From contig NC_085139.1 of the NCBI RefSeq assembly GCF_024139115.2, positions 140,622,097 to 140,686,096 of the forward strand: 64,000 nucleotides of DNA. Direction: 5' to 3'. Origin of the DNA: Armigeres subalbatus (lineage: Eukaryota; Arthropoda; Insecta; Diptera; Culicidae). The notes under the pieces were generated by a model. That model was given only the letters and a program-made list of their open reading frames with translations, did not search any database and was not told the origin of the DNA. The position numbers were made by a program, and so were the translations under genes. Positions 1 through 11,700 of this stretch are shown here, one piece after another; within the stretch, counting starts at the first letter, position 1, and every line of letters starts with the position of its first letter.

Positions 1-184
1 CACTCATTTTTATCTTTAACAAAACTATCTAGACAATAAAAATATTGTTTCATAGTTATTTCTCCTTCTTTGAAAATGGCTCTTCAACTTTGATTAATGT
101 GATGAGTGTGTTATTATTTCTGCTTGAAGTTTAATGCATAGCACAAATACCCAACTTGTTATCAACTTGTTCTTGATCGAAATT

Positions 185-505
185 TTGTCCCTTTCGACGT
201 TTTGTCCTTTTCGAACTTTTGTCCCTTTCGACGTTTTGTCTTTTTCGACCTTTTGTTCTTTTCGACCTTTTGAACCTTTCGACCTTTTGTCCTTTCGACC
301 TTATGTCTTTCGACCTTTTGTCATAGATTCGATAGCAGGAATAGTTTTCGATTTGATGTCACAGTAAGATTTTTCTGCTATTGATTTTGATCTTTTAACC
401 GTTAAAACGACTAAAAGGATATCAACCTGAGTTATCAAAATTAGGCGATTTCTCAACAACAAAATTAGTTATCGATTTGCTCTCAAGCTTTGCTCGGGTT
501 GGAAT
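185..505. repeat. 17-bp word array plus repeat-family edge
   Basis: Positions 189-322 are about eight degenerate copies of a 15-17 bp word of the form CCTTTCGACCTTTTGT. The following 326-505 contains GATAGCAGGAATAGTTTT, TTGATGTCACAG and GCTCTCAAGCTTTGCTCGGG. These reappear in inverted orientation and the same order at about 56893-57060 in the large intron of gene B. Both copies are therefore members of one dispersed repeat family that carries arrays of short words at its edge. The open frame across the words is an artefact of the repeat. Confidence 0.6.
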
Positions 506-945
506 CACTGTGTTACAACGGTAACAAAAGTTTTTTATAGTAGTGATTACAATAAAAGAAACGCGCAATTTTAGTTAATCACAAAGGTGATAAATTAATT
601 GAAAGAAAACGAGAGATAAAAGTATTGCAAGTAGATACACCAAATTTATTTGAATTAATTTAAGATCTGCTGTTGCTTTTACCGCATGGTGGTGTGAAGT
701 TTCAGGCGGGAAAACGAAGGAAATACCTAGGATCGGAATCGAACAGACTGCGGATTAAGGTAGGCATCTAAAGTTTTGAGGATAGTGAGACGCAGGGTGC
801 TAAAGGCTGATTGGGTGAGTGTCATACGTGTACATATTCTACGGTTCCATCGATTTAATTTGCGATTGAGTATTCCTTGTGGCTAAAGTGAAACCTACTT
901 TGTATTTTTTTTCTTCGTCTGCTTTTGTTTCCAAATTCTAAAAGG
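506..945. other. No gene recognised; possible 5' region of the decayed LTR retrotransposon
   Basis: No open frame or known motif could be supported. It lies immediately 5' of the gag remnant and may contain leader or LTR sequence, but no paired LTR could be found in the window. Confidence 0.3.
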
Positions 946-1744
946 ATGAGCGGTAACATTGTAGGGTCAATTGAGCACTATGTACGTGGAACTTCTTTCA
1001 GTAATTATGCAGAAAGACTAAAGTTCATTTTTGAATACAAAATGGGACCATAAGGCTCGAAAAAATCATTATTTATTACGTTACGGTCCGGCAGTATTCG
1101 AGGTGATGAAATTGCATTATCCATCAACTAGCATATCTGCGTTGAATTATACTGACATAACAGGATAGATTTGACAAAAAAGAGCCTGATTTGATTCAGC
1201 GGTACAAGTTCTACAATAGATCTCAAACACAATTTGAAACAGCTGAAAATTTTGTTTTAGAAGTGAAACTGCAAGCAAAATTTTGTGACTTTGGAGAGTT
1301 CAAAATCTTTGAATCATAGAGATAAACTTGTAATGGGTGTATATGACGAGGCTCTACAGCAGAAATTACTGGGGGAAGAAAATTTAACATTAGCGACAGC
1401 AGAGCGTATAATTGTTAATTGGGAGTTAACCGGGGAGCGCGCCAAAATAATTTCGAACAATGCCCTAAATAGAATTGGATCAGTGAGAGCTCGGCTTGGA
1501 AGAACACCAGAAAAATCTAGGAATTACAATGAATACTGTTTTGAAAGGAACAGAGGTAGAGACAGAAATTATGATGGAGTTCGCACGTTGAATAGAGGCA
1601 CTAGAAGTAATGGCGGTTATGGCGATAGGAACAGAAGCAGGGCTCAAGAGTGGATACGCTGGTAGACAGAATGGCGATTTTGTCTGTTTTTACTGTGGAA
1701 AAAGAGATCATGTATTTAAGAAATGCTTTAAGTACATTAACGAT
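946..1744 (+). pseudogene. gag remnant with a CCHC zinc knuckle
   Basis: An ATG at 946 opens a gag-like reading that is interrupted by stops and frame changes. The longest clean piece (1285-1665) contains the gag-typical stretch EALQQKLLGEENLTL followed by an Arg/Gly-rich tail. In another frame, 1677-1740 reads a zinc knuckle of pattern C-X2-C-X4-H-X4-C (CFYCGKRDHVFKKC), which would bind genomic RNA in an intact element. The SINE at 1745 begins directly after it. Family assignment rests on domain order rather than on a search. Confidence 0.65.
1734..1744. repeat. Target-site duplication, left copy (ACATTAACGAT)
   Basis: An identical 11-bp copy lies at 2043-2053, on the other side of the SINE. 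This defines the exact insertion limits. Confidence 0.85.
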
Positions 1745-2042
1745 GTGGGGCCCTCCTTAGCCGTGCGGTAAGACGCGCAGCTATAAAGCAAGACCATGCT
1801 GAGGGTGGCTGGGTTCGATTCCCGTTGCCGGTCTAGGCAATTTTCGGATTGGAAATTATCTCGACTTCCCTGGGCATAAAAGTATCATCGTGTTAGCCTC
1901 ATGATATACGAATGCAAAAATGGTTACTTGGCTTAGAAACCTCGCAGGTAATAATAACTGTGGAAGTGCTTAATGAACACTAAGCTGCGAAGCGGCTCTG
2001 TCCCTGTGCGGGGATGTAATGCCAATAAGAAGAAGAAGAAGA
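1745..2042 (+). mobile_element. Feilai: tRNA-derived SINE (Feilai-like), full length
   Basis: The 5' part is a tRNA-like RNA polymerase III promoter, with A-box-like TTAGCCGTGCGGTAAG and B box GGTTCGATTCC. It is followed by a tRNA-unrelated body containing TTTTCGGATTGGAAATT and GGGGATGTAATGCCAATAAG, and a (GAA)n tail. It is flanked by an 11-bp duplication and sits in the gag-pol region of the LTR retrotransposon. A long open frame that starts inside the SINE and runs into the protease region is a chimera of the two. Confidence 0.9.
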
Positions 2043-2830
2043 ACATTAACGATCAGCGTAAACCAGCCGTTAAATTCGCAGATGAGGAGCAAACAGAAAG
2101 CAAGCTGGAAAATCTGTTCGATCGGTTCAAGACGAATTTGGAAGATTCTTCGGAGGATGAATCAGGTGAACTATATTGCATGATGGTGAAAAGTAAATTT
2201 AATGTAAATGAGCCTTGCCTAATCAATGTGTTGATTCAGGGGAAAAAGATGAAGATGGAAGTTGATTGTGGATCTTCCGTTACACTTGTGGGGAAGCAAC
2301 TGTACGATAAAGTGTTCGATATGCCAATTGAAAAATTTGGTAAAAAACTGGTTGTTGTTAATGGCGCAAATCTCTTAATTAAAGGAAAAGTTCGTGTTGA
2401 AGTTGTTATGAATGGTTCGATAAAACATTTAGATTTAATAGTGTTGGACAGTAACAATGATTTCTTGCCTTTAATGGGACGAGTTTGGCTAGATGAATTT
2501 TATCCCCAGTGGAGAAATGCCTTTTCAAATTCGTTATTCGTTAAAAATGTTTTTGACGATAGGCGAAAAAAAATCTGTTATTTCAAATATTAAGCAACAT
2601 TTTTCTAAAATCTTTTGCAAAGATTTTTCATCACCAATAATAGGCTATGAAGCAGATTTGGTGCTTAAAGAAGATTTGCCTATTTTTAAAAGAACCTATG
2701 AAGTGCTGTATCGGTTGCAGGATAAAGTAATTGAACATTTAGAATTGCTAGTGAAGCAAAACGTCAACCCCGATAGCCAGTGTGGCCAGTGGAGATATAT
2801 CAGCTTCCACACTGATATTCTTCCCTCCCC
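2043..2830 (+). pseudogene. Protease and N-terminal reverse transcriptase remnant
   Basis: One frame to 2593 carries a retropepsin-like active-site region, VDCGSSVTLVG, where the usual Asp-Thr/Ser-Gly is Asp-Cys-Gly, so it is probably inactive. A second frame (about 2520-2830) continues with the Lys-rich pre-catalytic part of reverse transcriptase up to VKQNVN. After that the similarity stops and the catalytic palm motif is absent. The change of frame and loss of the core mark this as dead. Confidence 0.65.
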
Positions 2831-3094
2831 CTTCATACGGGAGCTTGGCAGAAGGAAGGTCGTGTGATATGTGCCATCACAAATATTGCCCTCCGCTCGC
2901 TTTCAAATCGACTTCTATAAAAAACATTCTTCATGCCTGCCGTATCCTAACGGAACTATCAATTCTATACTTTCGCCTCTAATTCTATCATGAACATGTA
3001 CGTCTAAGTTTGGAAGATGATATTAGCATTTCCATATCATTATTACGAAAGATTTATTCCTAAATTATCTCCTAAATTACATTATTTATATTAA
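2831..3094. other. Unrelated sequence replacing the RT core
   Basis: This segment sits where the reverse transcriptase palm should be but reads no RT motif in any frame. It may be a further insertion or a deletion filler. No terminal repeats were found. Confidence 0.4.
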
Positions 3095-3625
3095 TTGTTG
3101 AAGAAGGACGTGAGTTTTGTTTGGGATGAAAAATGTGAGCAAGCGTTTCAAAGTAGCAAGCGACAATTAGTAGAAGCTAATATATTGGAGTTTTATTATC
3201 CAAAAAAGCCCATAGTTTTGGTGACTGACGCTACTGGATACGGATTAGGGGGTGTTATAGCCAATAAGTTTCACTTCATTTTCGCTCAACAACGCACAGC
3301 GTTCATACCCTATTTTGCACTTAAAGGCTTTAGCCTTGGTATGTTGTACTGAAAAGTTCCATAAATTTCTGTACGGAAAACATTTCATAGTATATACGGA
3401 TCATAAACCGTTAGTGGCCATTTTCGGGAAACCGGGAAGAAATTCATTATATGTAACGAGACTACAAAGATATGTTTTAGAAACGTCAATCTACGATTTC
3501 CACATTTTTTATCGACCTTCAAATCAAATTTCAAATGCTGGCTTCTGTTCTCGTTTCCCACTTGATCAAGCTGTACCAAAGGACGGCGATAGGGAGTTCG
3601 TTAAAAGCATAAACTTTTCTCAGGA
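3095..3625 (+). pseudogene. RT thumb and RNase H remnant
   Basis: Begins with the connection region (FVWDEKCEQAF), followed by the RNase H motif LVTDATGYGLGGV and, after a frame change near 3315-3350, FIVYTDHKPL and the tail IYDFHIFYRPSNQ typical of Ty3/gypsy RNase H. The first acidic residue of the active site is visible but the frame is broken. Confidence 0.7.
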
Positions 3626-4060
3626 TTTTCCCATACCGATGGTGGTCCGCCATTTAACTCATCTGCGTTTGTTTCCTTTCTGGAAAAACAGGGAATTAAA
3701 GTGATGAAAAGCCATCCAGCGAGCAATGGGCAAGCCGAAAGGTCGGTAAAATTAATAAAAGAAGTGCTAAAAAAAATTTTAATCGATAAGGAGGTTGCAA
3801 GTTTACAAACGGAAGACCAGATAAATTTATTCCTCATAAACTACAGAAACAGCTGTTTGACTAAAGAGGAAAGCTTTGCCTCTGAGAAAGTTTACAACTA
3901 CACACCGAAAACTATGATAGGCTTAATAAATCCTAAGAAAGCATATATACCAAAGATAAAAGATTCCTATGATGATAAACGAAGCATAAATTTAAAGGAA
4001 AATACCAAAGTGACTGCCACTGACCCTATCCTTAAATTAAAAGCAGGGGAAAAGATATGG
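3626..4060 (+). pseudogene. Integrase C-terminal half remnant
   Basis: A frame contains DGGPPFNS followed by SHPASNGQAERSV, the Ty3/gypsy integrase segment around the catalytic Glu of the DDE triad, and then a region ending in YNYTPKTM. The N-terminal HHCC zinc finger and first catalytic Asp are missing, so a deletion has fused it to RNase H. Confidence 0.7.
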
Positions 4061-4260
4061 TCTGGTCAAATGGGAGTGAGGATGGGACACTGTTTCAACT
4101 ACTTAGAATGCTTGTAGAATGGATTGAATGTATCTGAGGGCAAGAAGACTAAAATATAAGAGACCTTTTTGAACGATTTTGCTCTACGACCTCCAGCCTG
4201 ACGGTGCGAGCGATGACCCATTCTCACTCCCTAGACCCATTGTCACCCGCGATGGCGGTA
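4060..4260 (-). mobile_element. MITE of the TACCGCCAT family, copy 1
   Basis: Shares CACTGTTTCAACTACTTAGA, GAACGATTTTGCTC and the terminal GATGGCGGTA with the better-preserved copy at 40326-40542, in inverted orientation. The right terminus is clear and the left one is worn. It abuts the 3' end of the LTR retrotransposon remnant. Confidence 0.6.
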
Positions 4261-4311
4261 TTCTTATGGGATGGAGAAATGATCTTTCGTTCATGTCCAA
4301 TTCTAAAAGTT

Positions 4312-4583
4312 CTTCTTCTTATTATTATTGGCATTACACCCCCTCCCTGGGACATTTCCGCCTCGCAGCTTAGTATTCATTACGCACTTTCACATTTATT
4401 AACTGCGAGGTTTCTAAGCCAAGTTACCATTTTTGCATTCGTAAATCATGAGGCTAACACAATGATACTTTCATGCCCAGGAAAGTCGAGAAAATTTCCA
4501 ACCCGAAAATGTCCTAGACCGAACCAGGAATCGAACCCAGTCACCCTCGGCATGGTCTTGCTTTGTAGCCGTGCATCTTACCT
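4312..4583 (-). mobile_element. Feilai: tRNA-derived SINE (Feilai-like), minus strand
   Basis: Reads on the minus strand as tRNA-like head, conserved body and (GAA)n tail (TTCTTCTTCTTATTATTATT at the + strand left end). A 13-bp duplication, AATTCTAAAAGTT, flanks it at 4299-4311 and 4584-4596. The head lacks the first few bases found in full copies. Confidence 0.88.
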
Positions 4584-4615
4584 AATTCTAAAAGTTGCTG
4601 TTAGAATTGTCAAAG

Positions 4616-4735
4616 TAACGTCGGCGAGGGTGACAATGGGCCAAATGGGAATGACAATGGGCCACTGTTTCAACTACTTAGAATGCTTGTAGAATGGATG
4701 AAATGTATCTGCTGGCAAGAAAACTAAATTATAAG
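4616..4735 (-). mobile_element. MITE of the TACCGCCAT family, truncated copy
   Basis: Begins TAACGTCGGCGAGGGTGACA and continues with CACTGTTTCAACTACTTAGA, matching one end of the family, but the other half is missing. Confidence 0.5.
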
Positions 4736-4840
4736 TCTATGGTTTCTCGATTGATAAATATATGTAATGGGATTCGGCTTTACAGTCTAAATTGTTCAAA
4801 CAATAATGTTTTATACCGACGTTTCGGCTGTGTTTGGCAT

Positions 4841-4959
4841 CCTTCTTCTGGGGAAATTAGTCTTACTGTTTACGTTTTGTTACAATAGAAAACATAACCG
4901 ACAATAGAATTATAGTGTAACAAAACGTAAACAGTAAGACTAATTTCCCCAGAAGAAGG
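4841..4959. mobile_element. Foldback element with 43-bp inverted repeats
   Basis: The left arm 4841-4883 (starts CCTTCTTCTGGGGAAATTAG) and the right arm 4917-4959 are reverse complements with no mismatch I could find. The loop is about 33 bp. Confidence 0.75.
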
Positions 4960-5189
4960 CATTGATTAAAAACACGTCGATTATAGGAATATGTCAACGA
5001 TCATTTATATGTCTGGATACAATTTTGTCAAATTTTTCACTGTCATTAATCGCATAACTGTGCTTAAATAATAGTGATCGAAGCAAACATGGTACAATTA
5101 TGCACATAAGGATAGTACAATCATTAATACATATTCATCTTAATTCCTATTCGTATAGGTTGGGTACAACATCATAGACCGCTAAGCTG
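4960..5189. other. Upstream of gene A, nothing recognised
   Basis: AT-rich sequence without motifs or open frames that could be supported. Confidence 0.3.
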
Positions 5190-5555
5190 GTTGATATTGA
5201 AAGCAAAGTGGATTTCGCGTCGCACCTCTACTGCGACGCGTTACCGCGGCCAATCCACGTTGTTTCCTCCGAATGCGACGGCGACCGACGCGACGCTTTT
5301 GAACTCAAAACATTATTCGTTCGATCCACATCGGAAACATGCTATGAGGAAGGAAGACAAGCGGCGAACCCGTGCACGATTTTAGTCATTTCTGAGGTGC
5401 GCGATCGAGCGGGTTGAAAGCATAGTACGTTCGCCGTTGGAGTTGTTTTATTTTGCACCGTAACGGAATGCGTCACCAGTGGCGGAAATAAACAAGTTCT
5501 CCGTAGTGTCGAATTTTAGAAGGATTTGTTCCTTCAAAATTTGTGTGGCGAAAAA
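5190..5555 (+). promoter_or_regulatory. Probable promoter / 5' UTR region of gene A
   Basis: A markedly GC-richer island, with several CG-rich words such as GCGACGCGTTACCGCGG, in otherwise AT-rich DNA directly upstream of the first coding exon. Such composition fits a transcription start and leader. No TATA box or start site could be fixed, and this is inference from position and composition. Confidence 0.35.
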
Positions 5556-5756
5556 ATGGTGGAAACATCGGTGATAAAGTCAAGTTCGATGTTAACATTG
5601 AATGCTAACGGAAATGCGAATGCTGATGCAGTTGATGTCAGTGCAACGGCAGATGATCATTACAATCCGTCTGTGAGGATTTTGCACATCCCGAAGCAAA
5701 CGAACGGGTCATGTGGATTCCACCTATCGCGAAGCAAATGGGACCCGTATCCTTGG
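5556..5756 (+). CDS. Gene A exon 1 (N-terminus and start of PDZ)
   Basis: The ATG at 5556 is the first in this frame; an upstream in-frame TTG at 5526 is not used in animals. It encodes 67 residues ending PYPW, followed by donor GTTAGT. The last part (GFHLSRSKWDPYPW) aligns with GMHLSRTPWDPYPW of gene B. Phase 0. Confidence 0.88.
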
Positions 5757-8700
5757 GTTAGTATTCATACATTCTTCTGAATGCATTAGCGAATCTTGGT
5801 TTAATTATCCCAACTTGTATTAGCTATTTTTTTTTTTTTTTTTTTTTTTTTTAACTAATTTTATTTGCTAATTATCTAATACATGCATTTATCTCTTAGA
5901 CTAGGTGTTCCGTGTTTTCTTAACACTATCATCCTTATTTGCTATGTTACGCTTTTAGATATTATTAATACATTTCAATTGCCTCTGGCAGTTACGATAT
6001 TTCCTCTGGTTGAATTAAACCATGTAGGAATTACAATGTTTTCTACTTAAACTAAACTTAACCTAATTTATACTAAGGGTACAAGGAGCTAATCGTTGCA
6101 ATAGAAGATTGCAACGATTTTTGTCTAAAATTGGAAATTATTTTATTGGACATTTGTTGACATTCTATGAAGTTCATTGGTACTATACCATGAAGGCAAC
6201 TTCATAATTATTTTCAAAATTTTATTCTGAATCCTCTGAAGTGCCTTCTTCCTGGTATTGCAGTAATTAGTCCATATTGGCACAGCATACAACATGGTTG
6301 GTCTGAAAATTAATTTGTAAATCAAAAATTTGTTCTTGAGACAAAGTCTTGATTTTCTGTTTATAAGTGGATTCCACTTAATATATTTGTTACATTTGGC
6401 TTGAATACCTTCAATGTGATTTTTAAAAGTTAATTTTTTGATCTAGCAGATGTCCTAAATATTTTGCTTCGCTAGACCAATTAATTGGAACCCCATTCAT
6501 AGTGACAATATGTCTAATAGTAGGATTCAAATAAGAAGCTATTGGCTTATGTGGGAAAATTATAAGTTGAGTTTTGGAAGCATTCGGGGAAATTTTCCAT
6601 TTTTGCAAGTAAGTGGAGAAAATATCCAAACTTTTTTGCAATCTACTACAAATGACACGAAGGCTTCGCCCATTGGCTGAGAGACCTGTGTCATCTGCAA
6701 ACAAAGATTTTTGACACCCTGGTGGTAAATCAGGTAAGTCAGAAGTAAAAATGTTATACAAGATAGGCCCCAGTATGCTGCCTTGGGGGACAGAATTCTG
6801 ATAGTTTACCTGCAGTGAGCGATCTGATAAATAATTTTGGATCAGTTTAATGATGTACAGAGGAAAATTAAAACTCATCAATTTTACAATCAAACCTTCA
6901 TGCCAAACACTGTCAAATGCTTTCTCTATATCAAGAAGAGCAACTCCAGTCGAATATCCTTCAGATTTGTTGAGCCGAATTAAGTTCGTAACTCTTAATA
7001 ACTGATGAGTGGTTGAATGCCCATGGCGAAAACCAAATTGCTCATCAGCAAAAATAGAATTGTCATTAATATGAACCATCATTCTATTTAAAATAATCTT
7101 TTCAAACAGTTTGCTTATTGAAGAAAGCAAACTGATTGGGCGATAACTAGAAGCCTCAGCTGGATTTTTGTCCGGCTTCAAAATTGGAACAACTTTGGCG
7201 TTTTTCCATTTATCTGGGAAGTATGCCAATTGAAAACATTTGTTAAATAAATTAACCAAAAAGGATAAAGAGCTCTCAGGAAGTTTTTTGATAAGTATGT
7301 AGAAAATACCATCATCACCCTGGGCTTTCATATTTTTAAATTTTCTAGTAATAGATCTCACTTCATCCAAATTAGTTCCCAACGAAGGGTCAAAACATTA
7401 TCTTGATTGAGAATGTTTTCGAAGCTTCGTGTAACCTGATCCTCAATTGGACTAGTGAGACCTAGACTAAAATTGTGGGCACTCTCGAACTGCTGAGCAA
7501 GTTTTTGAGCCTTTTCGCCATTTGTTAATAAAATTTTATTTCCCTCTTTAAGCGCTGGAATTGGCTTTTGAGGTTTTTTAAGAATTTTCGTTAATTTCAA
7601 AAGGGTTTCGAACTGGGATCCAACTTCGAGACATTATTCTCAAAGTTGGTATTTCTCAGAATAGCGAAACGTTTTTAATTTCATTTGCAAATCTCGCCAA
7701 ATAACTTTTAAAGTAGGATCGCGAGTTCTTTGGTATTGCCTTCGCCTCACATTTTTAAGACGGATCAGTAGCTGAAGATCGTCGTCAATAATAATGGAGT
7801 TGAATTTAATTTCACATTTAGGAATTGCAATGCCTCTGGCTTCGACAATTAAATTTGTCAAAGATACGAGAGCATTATCAATAGCACTTTTGGTATCGAG
7901 TCGAGAGGAATATCAACATCAAAATTCCTATCGATATACGTTTTATATAAATCCCAATCAGCTCTATGATAATTAAAAGTAGAGCTGATTGGATTATAAA
8001 TGGCTTCTTGTGAGATTTCAAATGTCACAGGAAGGTGATCAGAGTCAAAGTCAGCATGAGTTACCAATTGGCCACACAGCTGACTTGAATCCGTTAAAAC
8101 TAAATCAATTGTAGAAGGATTTCGACTGGAAGAAAAACAAGTTGGTCCATTGGGATATTGAATAGTATAATATCCCGCAGAACAATCTTCAAATAAAATT
8201 TTACCATTGGAATTGCTTTGAGCATTATTCCATGAACGGTGTTTGGCATTGAAGTCACCAATTACGAAGAATTTAGATTTGTTGCGAGTCAGAATTTGAA
8301 GATCAGCTTTCAACAAATTCTTTTGCTGCCCATTGCATTGAAATGGCAAGTAAGCTGCAATGAAGGAAAATTTTCCAAAATTTGTTTCAACAGAAACTCC
8401 CAAGGTTTCAAAAACTTTGGTTTTGAATGAAGAAAATAATTTATGTTTGATACGTCTATTGATGACAATGGCGACCCCACCACAGGCGCTGTCAAGACGA
8501 TCATTTCTGTAGATAAAATAATTTGGATCTCTTTTAATGGAGAGTCCTGGTTTTAAATAGGTTTCTGTTATAATGGCAATATGCACATTATGAACTGATA
8601 GGAAGTTAAATAATTCATCTTCCTTACCCTTTAGAGAGCGGGCATTCCAATTTAGAACTTTCACACAATTATTTGGATCCATTGAAACGGAGTCCGATAA

Positions 8701-11700
8701 CAATTTTTTGTGTGTACTTTATACCAACCTGAACAGCTTCTGGAATGGTATTTGCTTTGAACATTGCATCAATCATGTGATGCAATTGTTCAGTTAAAAA
8801 ATCAAAATCGGAAGCAGTCATGCTACCTGAATCGGCAACATGACCATTATTTCCCGTTGGGACATGGGTATAAACCTCATTTTGAGAAGATAAATTTTGT
8901 CTACCAGCAGCGATGTTTGCATACGTAGGTACATTCGAAAAATTGGAATTTACTGAAGTGCTTGCTACCCGTTGACGAGCGGCAAAATTTGTTTGTGAAT
9001 TGTGGTGGGTATGAATTGCTCGACCGGTAACTGGTTTCGAAATTTGAGCGTTTGAAAAATTTCTACCCGTCGAATCTGGGATCCGATTGGAATTTCCCGT
9101 CATCAATTTTGCACGGGAATTCAAAACTTTTGCGTGAAGGGCATTCCCAGAAATTGGATTTATGATTACCCCACAATTTGCACACTTAAATTTATTGGAA
9201 TCATCTCTCACAGGACAAGCGTCCTTGGCGTGAGAGGTTCCACCACAAATCATGCATTTAGCATCCATGTGGCAATGTTTGGTTCCGTGACCCCACTTTT
9301 GGCACTTACGGCACTGAGTGGGATTTTGAATTTCCCCAGGCTCTGCGGAAATGTTCCCATGTAACACGGACATGGGACATAATACAGGCCTTTTCCAACT
9401 TTTCATATTATTTAGTTCACTTTTGTTAAAATGAACTAAATAAAATTCTTGAGAAATGCCCTTTGGGAAGTACCAGAGTGGGATTTCTTTTTCATCTTAA
9501 TTACTTGGACTGGTGAAAATCCAAGTAATTCAGAAATTTCAATTTTAATCTCATCCAGTGATTTGTCATCACTGGGCAGACCTTTCAAGACGACTTTGAA
9601 CAATCGCTCAGTTTTGTCGTCGTATGTGAAGAATTTATGGCGCTTCTCAGTTAAATACTGGAGAAGACGTTTGCGATCGTCAAAGGATCCCGGCAAAACG
9701 CGGCAGTCACCCTTCCTAGCTATCTGAAATGAAACCTTGATCCCCGAAGGTTACTCAAGATTTCATTCCGAAAGCCAGAAAACTCGGCAACAGATACCAC
9801 AATTGGCGGAATCCGTTGTTTCTTCGCATGAATCGAATCACCTGGGCTAGAGGTAGATTCGATTTCCTCAAATTCGTTATTAATCAAATCGAACTGATTG
9901 CTCAGTTCGATGGGAGAAGAAATAATGTCAACGTTAGATTTAGAAGGAATATCTGAAGTCTCCAGCTTCCTTCTATTTTTTCCGCGCTTGGGCAGGACGG
10001 TCTTGAAACCTTGTTTCTTTGAAGGAAGTGGAGAATTCAGAGACTCCCCCTTCCTCTTGTTTTTATTAATACTCATTGCTGAGCGTGGAGACGTGACCTT
10101 CTTAGAGGTTTTTTCCCAGAACGGTGTACCTGCAGGATTACCACCGCTTGTCGGAATTTTACTTCCGCAAACGGGTCCAACGTAAAACGAAGGCACGGGT
10201 CCTTGCAAAGATCGTAACGGGATCAGTGGGTAGAAATAGCGCTAAGAAGCACCGTTGAAATTAAAATAGCTTCGGGTAGTATTAAAAACTTCCTTCCGCA
10301 AAGAGAAAGAACCGCACAGCACGAAAGCACGATGCGGTCTGTGATTGTATTAGCTATCATAACAGACATTATATGACATATGTGGTACGATCAATCTGGT
10401 TTTTGGCAATATTTATTTAAGTCGTTTCTTTCTGATTATATTATTAGACCCACATTTTTTATTTCACATTAAGGGTGGCCAATTTCTGGATTACGAGATT
10501 CAGTTTATAAAAAAACGTTATATTCTATCATATTATACTCCGCTATACGAGCTGCGTGGTGAGCAACTATGATTCTTCAATTAAGTCTAATCCATACTAG
10601 CATGTCATATGGAATTGTTCTGCAACAATTCAACTGCATTTTCCGCCAACATCCAAAGTGGTCTAAATCAAGCCTTTTGAACGAATTTCAAACCAAAAAT
10701 GTAACGGAGGTTTCTCTATCTATCTATATAAGAATTGACAGACTAACTTCTGCTAATTTATATTTGTTTTCTTCTTCTCTTCACGAGGAAAAATGTTATG
10801 ATGAAACTTCATCAATCAAATCAAAATTCAATCTTTCTGGTTTTCGTACAATTTGCATGGAATTTTGGCAATCTTTATTCGATTCAAATTATATATGTTC
10901 CATTTGAAGTAAATTTTGAACGCAAAAATTTCTGTGCGTAATTTTATCAATTTTAGGAGAAAATTATTACTTGAAAAAAATACTTGTCATTTAATTTAAA
11001 ATATAAAAACAAGAAGTCGTTGAAGACCCTTGCAATGAAAATCTAGAAAAACAAATAGTCCTATATAACAATTCATTTTTTTCCTATTTTTTCTTGATGA
11101 AGTTTTAGTTTCCGTTTCGTGACAATAGTTCGAAATATATTTTTTGGAAAAAAGTTAATTTTTGAAAATGATGACTTTTTTGTCTACTCCATTTGATTTG
11201 CCTTAATGATGAAATAGTAATACATGAGTCCAATTATATTCGAAAAGAAATAGTTCTGCTAAATATTGCGAAATAGTAATTTTTTGATGCTCCTAGACAT
11301 TGGGACCAGTAACGTCTTTTTAACAAACACATTGCTTTTTACACTTTAATCTACACCTATGGGTTAGCAGTGGCTAGGCTTCTCTAACGAAAAATCATGG
11401 AAACATGCAGTCTGATTCTTAAAATAGTTACACACAATCAATAATGTAAACAGTCGAAACGGCAAGCCTACGATGACGACTTGACTTGAAGTCCTTGGCC
11501 ATGATGCCGGGTTATTGTTCCTTTGGCGCAACACGAACGTAAACTCAATGAGACTACCGGTAGCGTGGGTCTGTGTGTGGATGTATTGTAGGATGTAATG
11601 TAGAGACCTCTCGGCACCATCATGCGGCGCACAATCATTTCATTATTATCGTTAGTAAAGGTCTAAATCAGATACAGTTGGAAGGAAGTTTATTTTTTAT

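Larger units (their letters stand above)
946..4060 (+). mobile_element. Decayed Ty3/gypsy-type LTR retrotransposon
   Basis: Remnants occur in the order gag, CCHC knuckle, aspartic protease, start of reverse transcriptase, RNase H, integrase, which is the Ty3/gypsy order. The copy is dead: gag has stops, a SINE sits between gag and protease, the RT catalytic core is missing and replaced by unrelated sequence near 2830-3094, and a deletion joins the end of RNase H to the C-terminal half of integrase near 3625. No LTR pair or target duplication was found, so the outer limits are approximate. Confidence 0.75.
5828..10344 (-). mobile_element. Juan: Jockey-clade non-LTR retrotransposon (Juan-like), antisense in intron 1
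   Basis: About 4.5 kb bounded by a 13-bp duplication, TTGTATTAGCTAT, at 5815-5827 and 10345-10357. On the minus strand it runs from a short 5' leader through gag-like ORF1, endonuclease and reverse transcriptase to a poly(A) tail, seen as about 26 T at 5827-5852. It has no RNase H, as expected for jockey-type elements. Both ORFs are broken by several frameshifts, so this copy is inactive. The Juan name rests on clade features and mosquito context, not on a search. Confidence 0.85.

Noticed and set aside
1973..2593. 206-codon frame as a single gene
   Set aside because: Its first part is the SINE 3' body and tail, and the remainder is protease of the retrotransposon. It is a chimera formed by insertion.
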